A DNA stretch of 64,000 nucleotides from Gracilariopsis chorda (lineage: Eukaryota > Rhodophyta > Florideophyceae > Gracilariales > Gracilariaceae). Location: NCBI GenBank assembly GCA_003194525.1, contig NBIV01000045.1, forward strand, positions 186,001 through 250,000. Reading direction: 5' to 3'. The translations under genes were made by a program, and so were the position numbers. Every line of letters starts with the position of its first letter. Within the stretch, counting starts at the first letter, position 1. This document shows, one piece after another, positions 11,170 through 23,378 of the stretch. A model generated the notes under the pieces. That model worked only from the letters and a program-made list of their open reading frames with translations, was not told where the DNA came from and ran no database searches.

Positions 11170-12665
11170 GTACTTGAGAATCCACTCAATAGAGACCATT
11201 TGGATCTACGACGAGCGTTCTCGTCATTTCCGGGCCCGCACCAGGAGCATCTTCAGGGAGAGGGCCACCACCTGCATGAAGAGCACTGACTGTGGCGTTT
11301 CGGGTTTCTTCGTATCCGCGTAAGACTAGTCCTTGTTCCGCTGCTCTGAAGCTGATATCCACGACAATCTCCGCATTCTGTTGTTGTTTTTGCCTTTGAA
11401 GCATAGATCTGTACCGCTCACGCACCTCATCGGGCTTGGGATGATTACATCGTACAGATTGAGGACCATGCCTCGTACTTTGATGTCTTGAATGAATGCA
11501 CGCAGATTGCCACGCGCATAATGAGATGGGTCCAAAGAAGGCAGATCGGTACCTCACAGAAATTTGTAGCGCATGTTCTTTTGGTTCTGGGTGAGGAGAG
11601 CGAGAGCTGCGATGCATTCAAGTCTGAGAAAGGACAAAACGCTTCCGGTCACATACGACATGTTCATGAACGCCTGTGTCGTGGCTAAAAGTATATTCGA
11701 AATGAGTAAATGGGATTGAAACGCTCTCAGGCTGTACAGACTGCGAATTAACTCGTTTCCATGCATTTTGCTGAACGTGACCCGCATCCGAAGATTCTTC
11801 TCATTCCACGGCACACTCTGGGTACTTCCTTGCCAAGCAAAATACAAGTGCAGTATATAGAGCTATTAGTTCTCAACTTCCAGTCCGTGCAAGTACAGAA
11901 GAAGAGCATGCGTGAAAACTCGCTGCATTTCCCGCATCGCCTTTCCTCCGCATTGGAAAGCGTTTCAAACTCCGAAATGCTTACGCGGATTGCTGGATCT
12001 TTCCAAGCTTCAGCTGCCACAGGATCTCTCATATACTATACGCGATATAGTCCTCAATCAGAAGTTACAGTAAACGGTAAGATGGTTGAGTCAAGCTGTT
12101 CATGCGGCAGCTGCTCTAGCAATGGCTGGAAGGGAGCAAGAGTCATTTCAGCCTTGTCAAATTCGATAGGAACATGTACCTGCTCTTTTTCTCCAGCTTG
12201 CATCAGCGCATACTGCTGCGGCGAGTGTGATGGAGCAGGAGGGATCTCATCCTGTTCCAATTCCATGGGAACGGGCATCTGTTCTTCTTTTGGTTCAGTG
12301 CGTGGTAGAACAGTCTGCTGCGATGGCTATGAAAGAGATCGATTGATGTCATCCTCTTCCAATTCCATCGCAGCGAGCATCTGTTCCGCAAGTATGAGTG
12401 GGAGAGTTGGAGGCATCGGAGACGGAGGAATGTGAGAAGGAAGATCCCTCATGAGCTCTGTAAGTGCACGTACCGGAGAGAACCTTGGTAGCGCTGTGGC
12501 AATGAAACCACGTGCACCAGCGACTTTTGTACAGTACGCCATTACGACCAACGTAGGTGCAGGATAACTTTCGTCATCTTTCACAGCTGGAGAAATGGGT
12601 CCTTGTTCTTGCGTGCCACTCCCAGTATCCGATACTTTATCTGGAGCGGGAGAAACTGGTAATCG
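11170..12665 (-). pseudogene. decayed acidic-repeat protein gene
   Basis: One minus-strand frame is coding-like from about 12665 to 11748 (segments 12584-12327, 12278-12054 and 12032-11748 are all in phase) with in-frame stops between them; coding-like text then continues in another frame from 11847 towards 11330. The protein is acidic and Pro-rich and has a motif repeated about every 33-36 residues: EQMLAAMELEEDDI, EQMPVPMELEQDEI, EQVHVPIEFDKAEM. I do not recognise the family. It could be an old host gene or the gag-like gene of an unknown element. The stops may partly be unrecognised introns. Confidence 0.4.
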
Positions 12666-12689
12666 TCAAGTTCATCTAGCTGTGCTTCA

Positions 12690-12880
12690 CCTCTTTTGAA
12701 CGGACGACCTCCAGCATTTTGCTTTGTGCCGCTTGTTCTCAACCTAGACCCTCCAATATTGGGTCTAGCCCCTCCCGAATTGGGGTCTGTCCGTCTAGAA
12801 TTTACCTTGGCACTTCTGGAGTTTGGTATGGCCCCAAAAGAGTTCCGACGTGGACATTATAGCGCCAAAGTAGTTTAAAA
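12690..12880 (+). repeat. short imperfect inverted/tandem repeats
   Basis: Contains CTAGACCC...GGGTCTAG (8-bp perfect arms around a 9-base spacer) followed by CCCC...GGGG and further TCTAGAATT/CTGGAGTTTGG repeats. It lies at the left edge of the gypsy A fragment. The origin is unknown. Confidence 0.35.
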
Positions 12881-12904
12881 AATAAGAAAAAGCAATTATA
12901 TTTT

Positions 12905-14700
12905 TCTAAACTCCTAAGGACTTTGCCAGAGTTCCAGAAATTGTTTTCGGAAATAACAAAAGTTGCGTACAAGCGTCATTTTGAACGCCAACTCCGTCAA
13001 CCGCTACCGCAGGTCAAAACAAATGAATTTGTTTTCCTTCGTAAGAAGTATTGTAATCCTGTAAAGGAAAAGCATCAAAACCTTTCTCCAATCGTGGACG
13101 GACCCTATTGCGTGGTTTCTACTGCCAAGGACACAGTAGTCATGGAAATTAACGACCAACACGAACGGGTTTCACGCGACTGCGCTATCGTACCTCCTCA
13201 CCCTCACCCAGCCCCTAATAACGGGCATACCTCTGACGGTAATCTGTACTCAGACGACCCACTGGCGGTTCATTCGCCAATGCCACCAGCGATTCTACCT
13301 CATCTGGATCGTGGTTTGTCGGATCTACCAGAGGAAACGGATCTTCGTCTTCAGGACAAGTCCCCAGATATTCCGGCTCAATCCACTTGAGTCACCCCGT
13401 CACCCACCCTGCTCACCCCCAAGGCTCCGCTTAAGCAAGGGGAGGGAGCCTCAATCGCTGTCTACTTACTGACGTCGCCAGGGAATATTATTCCTGAGCA
13501 CCAAATGGTTAATCGCACATTCGAGACGTGAACGTGGGACACTCTAAGGTAAATGGTGACCAAACTAGGTAAATCCCTCAAAGGGAAGACAGCTCTCTGC
13601 CAACGCCTGCCCCCATGGCTCGCCTGCTGAAATTAGGACTTCTCAGTAGCGATAACAGGCAAGGCGTTGCTTCTCGAATTAGTCGCAAACTGCGCCTGGT
13701 GATGGCCAACCCTGAGTTGGGCTACCTGGACAAGGACGACGACCCCAATCGGGTGTATGACACGCTTTGGTGCTTGTAATCCCTGATCGCTGGGAAGAAA
13801 GAGGCTTTCGTGGAACTCTTGAAGAGGTACAACGCTGAGACGTGCGCTACTGCGTGTGGAGAGTTCACTCGCAACGTGCATCACACGGCGCACAGCCGGT
13901 ATACGCACTTGGACATAACATGCTTACAGCGTCGCGGAGCACTGAGGTGCAGAAGTAACGGACACCGTACCCGTATACACGACAACTCGTGGCACCCATC
14001 AGCAATGGTTTACCTAAAATAGCACCGACACTTTTTGGACGTCCCGCGGCGATGGTCATCCAATCAGGAACCAGTATGCAAGCACCGTAGCTGGTCGATC
14101 TGCCTCCATGCGCAGGGCGTGGGACACACTAGTACCTTGGTCAAACGGTAATCCTGACTCTGTGAGGTGCTAACCGAATCTTGGACACTACAGTTCGCCA
14201 GTTAACCACTCTTGGGAGGTTACGTGAAGAATTATTACTCTGAAACGCGAGTTTTATCTGGGCATACTTTAAGAGTTGCGTTATCATGCGTTTCAGGGAA
14301 GTTACCGTTCGGCCAAATCGACTTATCTACGGAAATAGAATTCCAACTACCTGGTCTCCGAGAACCGGAATTCATTCGTTCAAGGTTGGAAATGAGTCCT
14401 CTGGTACCCCTAAAGGGTCGGCTTCTACGTGAGTCCGTCATCAGAGACGTTAAGTCGGACACCTATTCCTGAGACTTCGTTATGGAACGCATCATGCGTC
14501 ACAAATATGACCCACAAGGGTTGGTTTACTACCAAATCCATTGGTACGGATACCCTCCAGAAGAGGACATGATGGAACCTAACGAAACTCTATCTAGGCG
14601 TAAAGTTCTACAGTATCACCGGAGGACTTGGACATCCATACCAGCAATGGTGGATAATGCCCAACTAGGTTAGAAACGTACCCGGTCCCCAAAGGGTATG
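12905..14700 (+). mobile_element. gypsy A (chromodomain Ty3/gypsy) pol 3' fragment (fossil)
   Basis: The left part (12923-13390) matches the integrase C-terminal region of the minus-strand gypsy A copy near 29787-30383: FVFLRKKYCNPVKEKHQNLS and VVMEINDQHERVSRDCAIVP against YVFIRKEYYNLEWEKRLKLS and VVVEMGNADERISRNCVVP. The right part (14482-14673) is a chromodomain: RIMRHKYDPQG then YYQIHWYGYPPEEDMMEP. Between them is poorly readable coding-like DNA (13614-14472). Both LTRs and most of pol are missing. The fragment is broken in several places. Confidence 0.75.
14482..14673 (+). pseudogene. chromodomain of gypsy A integrase (fossil)
   Basis: 63-residue reading with the aromatic chromodomain pattern: Y at YYQI, then HWYGYPPEED and an M-E-P-N after it, ending VLQYHRR. 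The equivalent in the minus-strand copy (28531-28824) reads YSVHWYGYDP, and both run on to a shared YQYHR-type tail. In retroelements this domain steers integration to chromatin. Confidence 0.75.
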
Positions 14701-15150
14701 AAGTGAGCCCGAAGCGGAGAAGCTTGAAGAAGAGAAGAAGAAGAAGATCCTCACGGATGGAAAAAGAAGTTGATGAACTGTAGCAAATGAAATACTACCT
14801 AATTACCAGTTATACCGGATTAACTGTTTAAAGAAGAAAATTCATGATGATGAAGAGCACTATGATTTAGAGAATGCAGAAGACGCATAAAGAAAGACAT
14901 ACAAAGAACCACAAGTTTTTTTAATCCAGAAGCCAGCGCAAGATTTATCACCGATACTTGAAGGTCAGAATACTAAGTACAAGTTATCACTACGAGGGGC
15001 CCCCACCAGAGTGACTGGCTGACTGAGGATAGACTGCCGCGGCGAGGAACAGGAGCTGTACACCACCTACCATGTCCAGAGGTACTGGGATTTCAAGGTT
15101 TTGGAGGTTCTCGCGCAATGCGATGTCGTGAGGGTCCGTTGCAACCATCA
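14700..15150. other. junction DNA between gypsy fragments
   Basis: A purine-rich stretch (gaagaagagaagaagaag, near 14730) and AT-rich DNA. No gene supported. Confidence 0.4.
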
Positions 15151-15154
15151 GTGG

Positions 15155-16900
15155 CTAGTCCGATAGAATTTGTTGCTCACTCATCTGAGTTACGAAGCCC
15201 CACCCCTCGGGAGCACCCGATGGGTTCGACGCACCAGCGCTGCTCGGAAGAACTGAATCCGTGACTGGTCCATGGTAAATGCCGCCACTCTCGTTGGCCT
15301 CGTTGTCCATCATCGGATTATCGGAATCGACCGACGGCTCGTAATCTTCATAAAATACGAATTCTGTCAGATGACCTGCTGGTATGATCCGCGGAAGACT
15401 TCGTTGCTCAAATGCATGAGCAAGGGACACCGCTGCCCCCACATACAGGTCGTAATAGACGAAGTACCCAACAGTTGGATACCGGTGACCCAGAGATTTG
15501 TCATGAGTATTCCTTGTATTATGACCACGGCTATTCGACGAAACGGTATCCCAGTTGACCTCGTCGATCACCTCCACGATGTATAAGAATTCTTCCAGGT
15601 TGTCTTACCATGCCAATGGGACTAACAGGCCGAGCTGTCTGATGATGTTCCTTATTATTGGCAGTATGAACCAAAGACGGTAGTTGTCATACGCTTCCCA
15701 GAGAAGGAAAACCCGCTACGCGGGTAGCCCACTCTGCAGCAATAAGAAATCAATAACAGAATTTCGGATCATAAATGATGTGGAATCTTACATAAGGTAT
15801 AGAGGGAAACACCCCTTGTGTACATCAACCTGATGCCACCACGGTGGTAACGCTGCGAAGCAACCCCTGTATTTTCGCAGGTGATACCGTTCGGTTTCGA
15901 TATTATTGTATGGAATCTAATACCCATGTCGGGAACGCTTCTTACGGAATCTTCGCGGAGAACGCTGCTTACCATTCAGAACCTCGGAGAGACCGAAACT
16001 TCGCAGGGATAATTGGCGTCGCCCAACAAAGCATATCGGACTGGGTGGCTACCTGCGTGGCAGTTTCGAAGTGTGCCGTATCGAAATGGGCCAGGCTATC
16101 CCCATAGGATACTTCGCCATAGGTGCGATACCTTGATACGTCGAAGTCGTATTCAATGGGAATCAGATATTGAATTGGAGTACGCATGAGCCGTTTAGAC
16201 GCGAGTCGCGTCATTTCCTCTCGGGCCGTATCGAGGCTCTTTCCACTGCGGAGATCTATCTTTAAAAGTTTAGGATCCAAGGCAATGCGTCCCAGGCCAT
16301 CACGTGAAGTGACCACGTCAAGTGAAAGCCCACCAGGGACAACGCCGTCGTGTGTGTAGAACCGCATGAGTGGCACGTTGAAAACTTCGGACGGGTGAAA
16401 CCAAGGAGTGCATGTATGGATCGGACGATTCTGTAACGGATCCCGTGCTTCCAGGATTACCCTGTGCGCCCACGTGAGTTGGTTTGTGACAACCAAAGTA
16501 CCCTGAGAGGAGTGCCACGCGCAGATGTGTACCGGAACGGTTATCGGAACGTTATCTTGGAGCAATGGGGTAGGAACCCGCTCCGTCCGGAGGATGAAGG
16601 AGCAATACTCCCAGACTGGGTACTACCCGCTTCAGAGTTGTGTTGGTTGGGAGTTTCTCAGTTCATTAACGGAGATGAAGAATCGGTCTCGATGTCATTA
16701 GAGTTGTTTTGTCGCGTTACGCTTTTAGTAGGAGGAAGGTCGGTATCACTCATGAGGAGTTGGATTCTTTATAGCTTTTCCGCCTGCGGGTCACTCGCTA
16801 TCGTTGCGATGCTTCCTGGTTTAAGGAGGGGGATGTGTAGAGCAATCCCTGCACGCATACCCTCTAGGGGAGGTGGATCATAAATGATTCAATACCGGCG
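15155..16900 (-). pseudogene. gypsy A-type gag region (fossil)
   Basis: Two longer minus-strand readings (16565-15969 and 15577-15155) plus a Ser/Thr/Asn-rich upstream part. The sequence DVVTSRDGLGRIALDP and the following helical stretch up to YRTYGEVSY match, by order and spacing, the gag region near 22050-22270 on the plus strand. It therefore looks like Gag of the same gypsy family in opposite orientation. It is broken in several places and no pol is attached. Confidence 0.55.
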
Positions 16901-17460
16901 TGGCATCGGTTGAACTCAGGTATGAGTGGAACCTCGGAAATATTGGATGAAACTAGGTATGAATTTTAATTGGTATTTTTGGAACCTTGGCAGGTGATTT
17001 CTGTGGTATCTGGAACAGATGGACGGGTGGCAAACGTACGGATATTATTCATGGTTGGTATGGTTCACACGTGTCGTGTTGCACACTCGTCGGCAGTGCT
17101 GCTAAGTGACACAAAAGTGTGGACCACATGTTTGGCATACTACAGTAGTTGTATTTTTAGCTTGTTTTGACACCATAGTACTTAAGGGAGGACGGCCTTG
17201 CCGTTTCACACTGAAATAAAGACAAGCTGTGACTCGGCTCTGAGTTTAACGTCTGCAAGAATTGGCCAACTCTTGCTGGGGACTCTTCCTGTTCAGTCTC
17301 ATTATACTCACCCGCACAGTATCACCAAGGACCACTGATCTGTCTTACCTCGTGGGTTCGCCCAATATTCACTGTTTTTATCGTTTTTGTTACTTTCTAT
17401 TATGGAAAGAGATAGTCGCTCGACTCAGTATTGAGTTTTGCTGTGCTGGTTGAACAAGCA
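16900..17460 (-). repeat. probable 5' LTR of the gypsy A-type gag fragment
   Basis: Read on the minus strand it ends just upstream of the gag region at 16.9 kb. It shares short ordered blocks with the gypsy A LTRs at 20695 and 55811: a CTTAAGTACTA block and CACGTGTGAACCATACCAACCAT (against CACGTGTCCATACCAACCAT). No second copy or target duplication was found, so the ends are approximate. Confidence 0.4.
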
Positions 17461-17649
17461 GCACCCCCCCACCGCCGAGTTTATTTCGGCTTTCTGCACG
17501 ACCCGCCAGGTCGTACCATCCCTTTTGGTTTCTATCCTTTTTCCCCCATTTCCTTTCTGGATTCTCCGTGAACCGTAACACCGTTCACATGCACCTGTAC
17601 ATTACGTTGAGCAGCTGTTAACCCGATTCTTGGTATCAACGCCGTCGGT

Positions 17650-19330
17650 ATAGCCGGAAGCCGCCTCAGATTCACACCCGAACACCATGTGGTACGGAGG
17701 GCCCTGTCACTGCACCAACCTCACAAGAGCGAGAGGCTGCGAACATCTTGGGAGGATTTCCCGCCTAGAAATATTGCTCCTCAAAACCAGCCAATCTAGT
17801 TTCGCGGCCGTTTCATATCGACAGAAAGCGTCCAATTTGATGTACGCTTCATGGAGACGTTGATGAATATGCGGAAACCTGAGATGGGTGGCAAACTCGA
17901 ACAACTCATATACGATGCGAACTGGATGATAAACTCGATCCCCACCTTTGCGGAGATAATCGACCCGCTCAATAACGTGGTTGACGATACATAAACTAAG
18001 ACGCGCGAGAGGACCAAGAACGAAACATGGAAGATACGCATTAGTAAGTCATGGATTGTGGATCACACAGCTGCATTTGATAACGTTTTATCTTAACTTT
18101 CCGCAGCTACTAGACTCTCACTTCCCGAACTCGGCTACCAGAGTTGCTTGTTTACTGACACTTCTGAGTCTCTTTTGTCGGCTGTTCTCACGCAATCTCG
18201 TTCAGATGAAGAAGGCAAATTGGCAAACGATCAGCAGCAGGAGCCTTTTTTTTTTACTTTCTGGTGCATTCAAGGAATCCTCAGAGCGATGAGGCGTCCC
18301 CAGAAACGAGCTGCACCCTTTATAGAAGGGATTTGTCGTATGAAGTACTTGAAGGATGGCATAATAACTTTGATCTACACAGAACATGTTAAATGCAGTA
18401 TAATTATTCGAATTTTACGGCAAAACCCATAGCATCGCACCGGAAATGGTAAACAATGGTATGCATTGGGCCTTGAAGTTTGGCGCCTTACTATAGATCA
18501 TAGAGCACGTGCAGGGCAAAGGAAACGTTTTGGCACACATGTTCACGAGAAGCGCAGAGTAGCTAAAGAATTCGATGACCCCAATGCGTGCAGGAAAACC
18601 CAGCGCACCAATGGGGGCCCCAATCAACCCCATTCTCAACGATGAATTCGACTGGCCCACCGAGAAATATGTTAACAGGGCCCAGGTCTATCACTTCAAA
18701 AATGTCCCCTAAGAAATCTCGAAAACAACATGCCCTTCGAAAACGTGTTTTGGACGACTATGGATTCTGGACTTCGATTCCCCTCTTCGCCTTCGACGTT
18801 TGGTCCAAACACGCATCCGAAAAGAGGTAAATAAAGGGTAGGAGCCAGCATGAGCATCCATCATTGACTTATTCTGGTGGAAAATCTCCACAAGCACGTT
18901 CATCATTTTTTCGGACCCTGTTCTCAGTACATAGCAACACATTCACTTCTCATGGTGTTGAGGCTTCTTAGCCACTCTTTCCATGCCACCAAGCCGAGTG
19001 AGATGCTTTGATTGGATATATGCTTCGTTAGGAAAGAAGAAAAAGACATACTGTACGTCTTCGTCGTTAAAAAACGGTTCCGGATACTTGTGGTTGAAAG
19101 TCACGGCAAAAGCCGATGCAGAGACTACAACAGCAATGAATCTGCGTTAGGTCGAATTTTTAAGCGTACCATTGTGCTGGGTATCTGACAAGGGAATTCA
19201 TTTCCAGAATCAGATTACCAAACGAGGTGCCATCGCCCTGAAGACTCACCTTTGTTCTGCTTTGCTGTACTGCCCATGAAGTAGCGGATACGTAGGAGTG
19301 GTATGTCGCGGGCTACTAAACAACATGTGC
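17650..19330 (+). mobile_element. gypsy B relic: RT/RNase H to integrase (fossil)
   Basis: The plus-strand readings resemble the complete gypsy B element at 48541-58000. LIYDANWMINSIPTFAEIID (about 17900-17960) matches the FVCATNWMRNAIPAYAERI block there, and SCLFTDTSESLLSAVLTQ (about 18145-18200) matches the RNase H start CLFTAASETHWAAILTQ. Integrase core pieces follow near 19030-19250 (FPESDYQTR region). No LTR is attached and it is heavily broken. Confidence 0.6.
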
Positions 19331-19429
19331 AATCAGTTCTGACTTTCAGCTTGCATGCAACGCCTGGCAATCTGTGTTACATCTCATGAAATGTGGGCTT
19401 AACAATGCATCTATTTTCGAAACAAAATT

Positions 19430-20694
19430 GGCAGAGAAGGAACAAGGATAGATAGGCATCAATATATTCCGAGGGTAATTACAAGTAAAAATGTTATTAA
19501 ATCAATCCACAAAGTAACGTCAGTCTTTTGAGCGCTTGAAACACAACAGGCTTGGTTACTACTTGGGCAGCTTGCGCTTCAGTCCTTATTGACTTTACGT
19601 CAATTACCTTGGTCTCCAGCAGATATTTTATGTGGTTATATTTTAGAGCAATATGCGTGTTCTTTTCCGAGACCTTTGGATTCTTCACGGTCAACATAGC
19701 AGTCGAACTTTCTGTTTCTATAGAGATGGGGAACATTTGAAGTTCATACTCCAGGACTGTTTCGTTGCGTAATTCCCAAAAAAAATGCGGAACCACGTTA
19801 CTGTTTTTTCAAAATACCACAGTGCCATGTATGTTGTGTCTACAGACGACAGCGCAACAATGGTTTGCTTTTTGGTCGTCCACATGACAGGTGTTATGTT
19901 CCTTTTTATTAATATTGCAGTCATAAACTTTCTCGTTCTACGACAACCAACTCAACCTGTCTCACAGTACGCCTCTATTGATGCTATATTATTGGCGGGA
20001 AAGAACAAGCAAGGACCCTTTGTAACCTCGAAGTATCTCAGTACTCTTTTTGTAAGCCGAAAATGCCTCACGCATGGGTCATGGACCTGATTTGTAAGCA
20101 TTGATGCGGAAAACACATGATGCCTGGACTCGATGAGACGCCCAAGTACACCAAACGTCCTACCAGTTTTCAGTAGTGGCCATGTCCTTTAGACGGAACA
20201 TGCCGTTCGTCCTCTCCACGAGCTGGGATGTCACATTGTGATGGCAATGGAGTTTGAACAAAGTTGGTATTGACGACACCAATTTATAGCATTGTTTTGT
20301 CAATATGTTTGCTTTGTTGTACCTTGATTCCGTTCTTGTCCCTCATTATATTGAATCCCACAAAACGTTCTGCCTCTCCAAAAACATTCAACTTAAAGAT
20401 ATTCTGCATCTCTGACTTGACGTCTTCCAGTAGAGACCGAGCGTTACAAGATGTCAGTAAGTCATCAACGACCACTACGATGGTAAAGGTTCCGCTGTTG
20501 GACTTGTATATATAGAATTGGCTGTCTGTGCTCGACTGGTTGAATTAAAAGCGCAATAGCTCCTTGTGCATGAGAGATCCTCATATTTTTACGGCCTGGT
20601 TATGCCGTATATTGACTTTAGAAGCAAGCATACCTTGCCAGGAACAAATGAGGACCCACAAGCGTTTTGGGGTTGTTCCATGATTAGAGGCTCC
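19430..20694 (-). mobile_element. copia relic: RT and RNase H pieces (fossil)
   Basis: Minus-strand pieces in copia order: PGKVCLLLKSIYGITRP (RT, ending near 20590), VVDDLLTSCNA and RFVGFNIMRDKNGIKVQQSK (20475-20284), then VMWTTKKQTIVALSSVDTTYM and KNTHIALKYNHIKY (RNase H, 19924-19500). The 5' side stops where the gypsy A LTR begins at 20695, so the gypsy element probably landed in this copia copy. Many breaks. Confidence 0.7.
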
Positions 20695-21491
20695 TGTAGT
20701 GCAATGCCCAGAAACATTAGGGCACCGAAAGATATTTGGTATCTTTCCTCGTTAGAGGTGAGCCCAGTTGAGTAGAGCCTTCCCAGGAGTGGCACGACGA
20801 TGTCGGGTTGTAAGGCCGAGGTCCTTTGTCGCGACTTGCGCAGAGAGTTTGAAACAAGAATCAGGAATTTGCAGGAGTGGTGTGTGAGGTTTGTGGTCCT
20901 CTCAAGACTTGAGATTTCCAAGTTAGTGGCATGGTAGAACACGAGCCGTGGGTAGCGATAAAGCCACCCTTTAAAGGGAAAAAGAAAGGGAGAGCTGAGT
21001 CACGAGTGTCGTGGCGAAGACTAAGGGCAGTGCCGGTAAATAAAACTTATGAAAGGCGAACGACAAGACAGTTGTAATACCAATCCGAATATCGGCGTCC
21101 TTTGCACGGGCAATGGAGCTAGACGTTCCGTATGCTACAGTGCTTCTCTCCAAACAGGAGTAGAGAATACACGAAGGTGGCCAGATCTAGAGCGAGCTCC
21201 CCAGGTTGGGTTCCTTTGCTGGGAAAGGTTTACTGGTGCGACGGCACCTCGCCGGCGCACTAAGTACTAATCATCCGAAAAATGAGTGTAGAAAAGATAA
21301 ATAAAATTAACTAAATTACTCCAATTCGGTGGTTCATTCCCACTACTGTGGCCAACCGCCAATTGACTCTTCCGTTTCCTACGTGTCAAATCCACTATTA
21401 GTTGTCGTAGTTCATGCAATTATTACATTACCGAAACATTCGGGAAATCAACCAAGTACCAAAAGTCCCTTCGTGAGGGCATCGCACTTAA
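20695..21491 (+). repeat. gypsy A LTR (5' LTR)
   Basis: About 800 bp, starting TGTAGTGCAATGCCC. It aligns along its whole length with the complement of 55811-56637: shared blocks include a GAGCCCAGTTGAGTAGAGCC-like stretch, a CCCCAGGTTGGG block, a TGGTGCGACGGCA block, CACTAAGTACTA, and ACTGTGGCCAACCGCCAATTG. An AATAAA-type signal (aaataaaatt) lies near 21299. The left boundary fits the TG start of the solo copy; the right boundary is approximate. Confidence 0.75.
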
Positions 21492-21512
21492 TATCTCCCT
21501 CCTTAGTCGGTA

Positions 21513-22984
21513 ATGCAACCTCAAACTCGAGCAAATCCCAGCGGAAAATGGGTGATAAAAGTCCTGGTGTCTTCGGGTGACCGGGTCAATCCTTTGCCTC
21601 AGAGAAACAATCTCTTACAACAGCAGCAAACCAGCCTTCCAAAAGTGCAAGTTCTTCACCTTTTCGCTCAACTCACCCAGATCATACCCTTTCGAAGGAG
21701 AAAATGAACAGTAACAACAGCCAATCTCCAGGATCAACTCCAGTCGGAAACTTCACAACCGGTTTCCAGTCAGTACCACTATTACAAGGGAGGCGAACTC
21801 CGGCACGGTCGGTCAATAATTGCGCAGGGTTCCAGCATTGGTTCCAACTTCCACAAGTGGTGACTCCTCCCAGACCGACCCCGGTGGCGACTTGGCCTTC
21901 TTGCAACGCCCTCGTAAGGTTAAATTCAGTGCATTGGAGTCATGCCTCTCAGCTCCAGCTTGGGCCGTTATTCCATCCCATTGCTACCCTCAACGAGGAT
22001 TTTGTTTCGGCCTACGCGGATGGTTCTAATACCCTGCCGGGGATCTGCCCACCTTCGTCACCTCGTCGTGGGACTGGCGGCATCGATGCGCAATCCCAGT
22101 ACACCATATCCGAAGACATTCGGGAGATTTTGCAGCTGCGGCTCAGACGGCCCTGGTGCGGATCGTATATCAATGGCAGAGCCGGGCGCCTTTCGAAATC
22201 CCGGTGCCTACCGGCTTTGGCATTGAACTCAGCCTATTCTGCACGCGGAGTGAAATCAGTTACGTCAAACGCCTGGCCAGCCTCGAAACCCTCGCGTGAA
22301 GGAACTTTCCCGCTTCGTGGCAGGAAGCCCTGCGTCCGGAACGAACGATCCTTTGGGCTGAATTACAGTACCTTCCCGGGCAGTCCCGGCCCAACTTCCT
22401 TCAAAACCTTACCTGTTATGAACGACGCTGGCGATCCCGATTTGGGAACTTTGTCCTATACGAAAACGTGGAGATTAAGCGGATAGCTCCGCCTCATCAA
22501 CAGGGTGGGTATGTCGCACTCCTCGAATGGTGGAGGTTTCATGAGGCCTTTCATGAGGCCTGCCAGGGTTGCTACATTGAGCTCGCGCCGGCACTCACGT
22601 ACATTGGTTCCTTTTTGATTCAAGATCCCCGGTCGGAGCTTTCGTCAATAATTGTAACGGAGTGGGCTGCCCGCACATTGGCATATATCCTCGCTGAGGT
22701 TTATGACCGGTACCCACTTTGGTTCATCCAGCCGCCTGTGCTGGCTGCTGTTCGCAACCTGGACCTCAGTGTCTCCCTTGGGTGTATTGCCAACAATGAC
22801 GAAGTACTACAAGTACTTGGTTTGATCGACAGTATTCAATGGAGCGAGGTCCCACTGGAACAGAGCGGTCAGCTTAACAGCAGCAGTGGCGGTAACGGTG
22901 GTCCGGGTCTAGGTAGGAATACCGCCCTTGCGGGAGAATTCATCTACGTCGATCCCTGGGAGTTCCGGGACATTTCCTCCGAGG
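21513..22984 (+). pseudogene. gypsy A gag region (fossil)
   Basis: Long overlapping plus-strand readings (21704-22486, 22468-22989). The last one is helical and well kept, with CYIELAPALTYIGSFLIQD and WAARTLAYILAEVYDRYP. Part of it is homologous to the minus-strand gag at 15.2-16.9 kb. No zinc knuckle is seen before the copia insertion. Confidence 0.55.
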
Positions 22985-23295
22985 TGTGAGAAAACAGCAA
23001 CTTCCGTATGGCACCATCTGGTGCAAAGAGCAGCAAAAGGTTCTGTGCTGCGCTGACAGCATGCTTGGTGCTAAAGTGCACCAAGTTCTAGTGTAAATCT
23101 TTCCAAAACAGAATGAAGGGTGTTGCTCCAACGATCAAATGGAGCAAGCACCTAAAGATACAAATGTGAAAACGAGTCTGCTCCGTAGTTACTGGAAGCT
23201 AGATACCATTAATTAGAGTAGCTTGAAAAGTAAACTGGCGATGTTGGAACTAGAACCAACGTTTCTACTCAGACATCCTACCTATTCTTGCAACA
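22985..23295 (+). repeat. 5' LTR of copia 22985-27841
   Basis: 311 bp, starts TGTGAGAAAACAGCAAC and ends CTTGCAACA. Flanked outside by CGAGG. Confidence 0.92.
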
Positions 23296-23378
23296 GGCTT
23301 TACGACCCCCTTACGTGCTGTCATCGAGCTCTCATGTTCTTTTACTCACTTTTAGTGCTCGCTCTGCAAACATCCACG

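Noticed and set aside
11761-12435. 224-codon plus-strand ORF, Ser/Cys/Gly-rich
   Set aside because: It lies antisense to the acidic repeat reading; Glu/Met/Gln codons on the minus strand give Ser/Cys/Gly-type codons on the plus strand. No domain or start context supports it.
16464-16883. 139-codon plus-strand ORF
   Set aside because: Antisense to the gag-like region on the minus strand.
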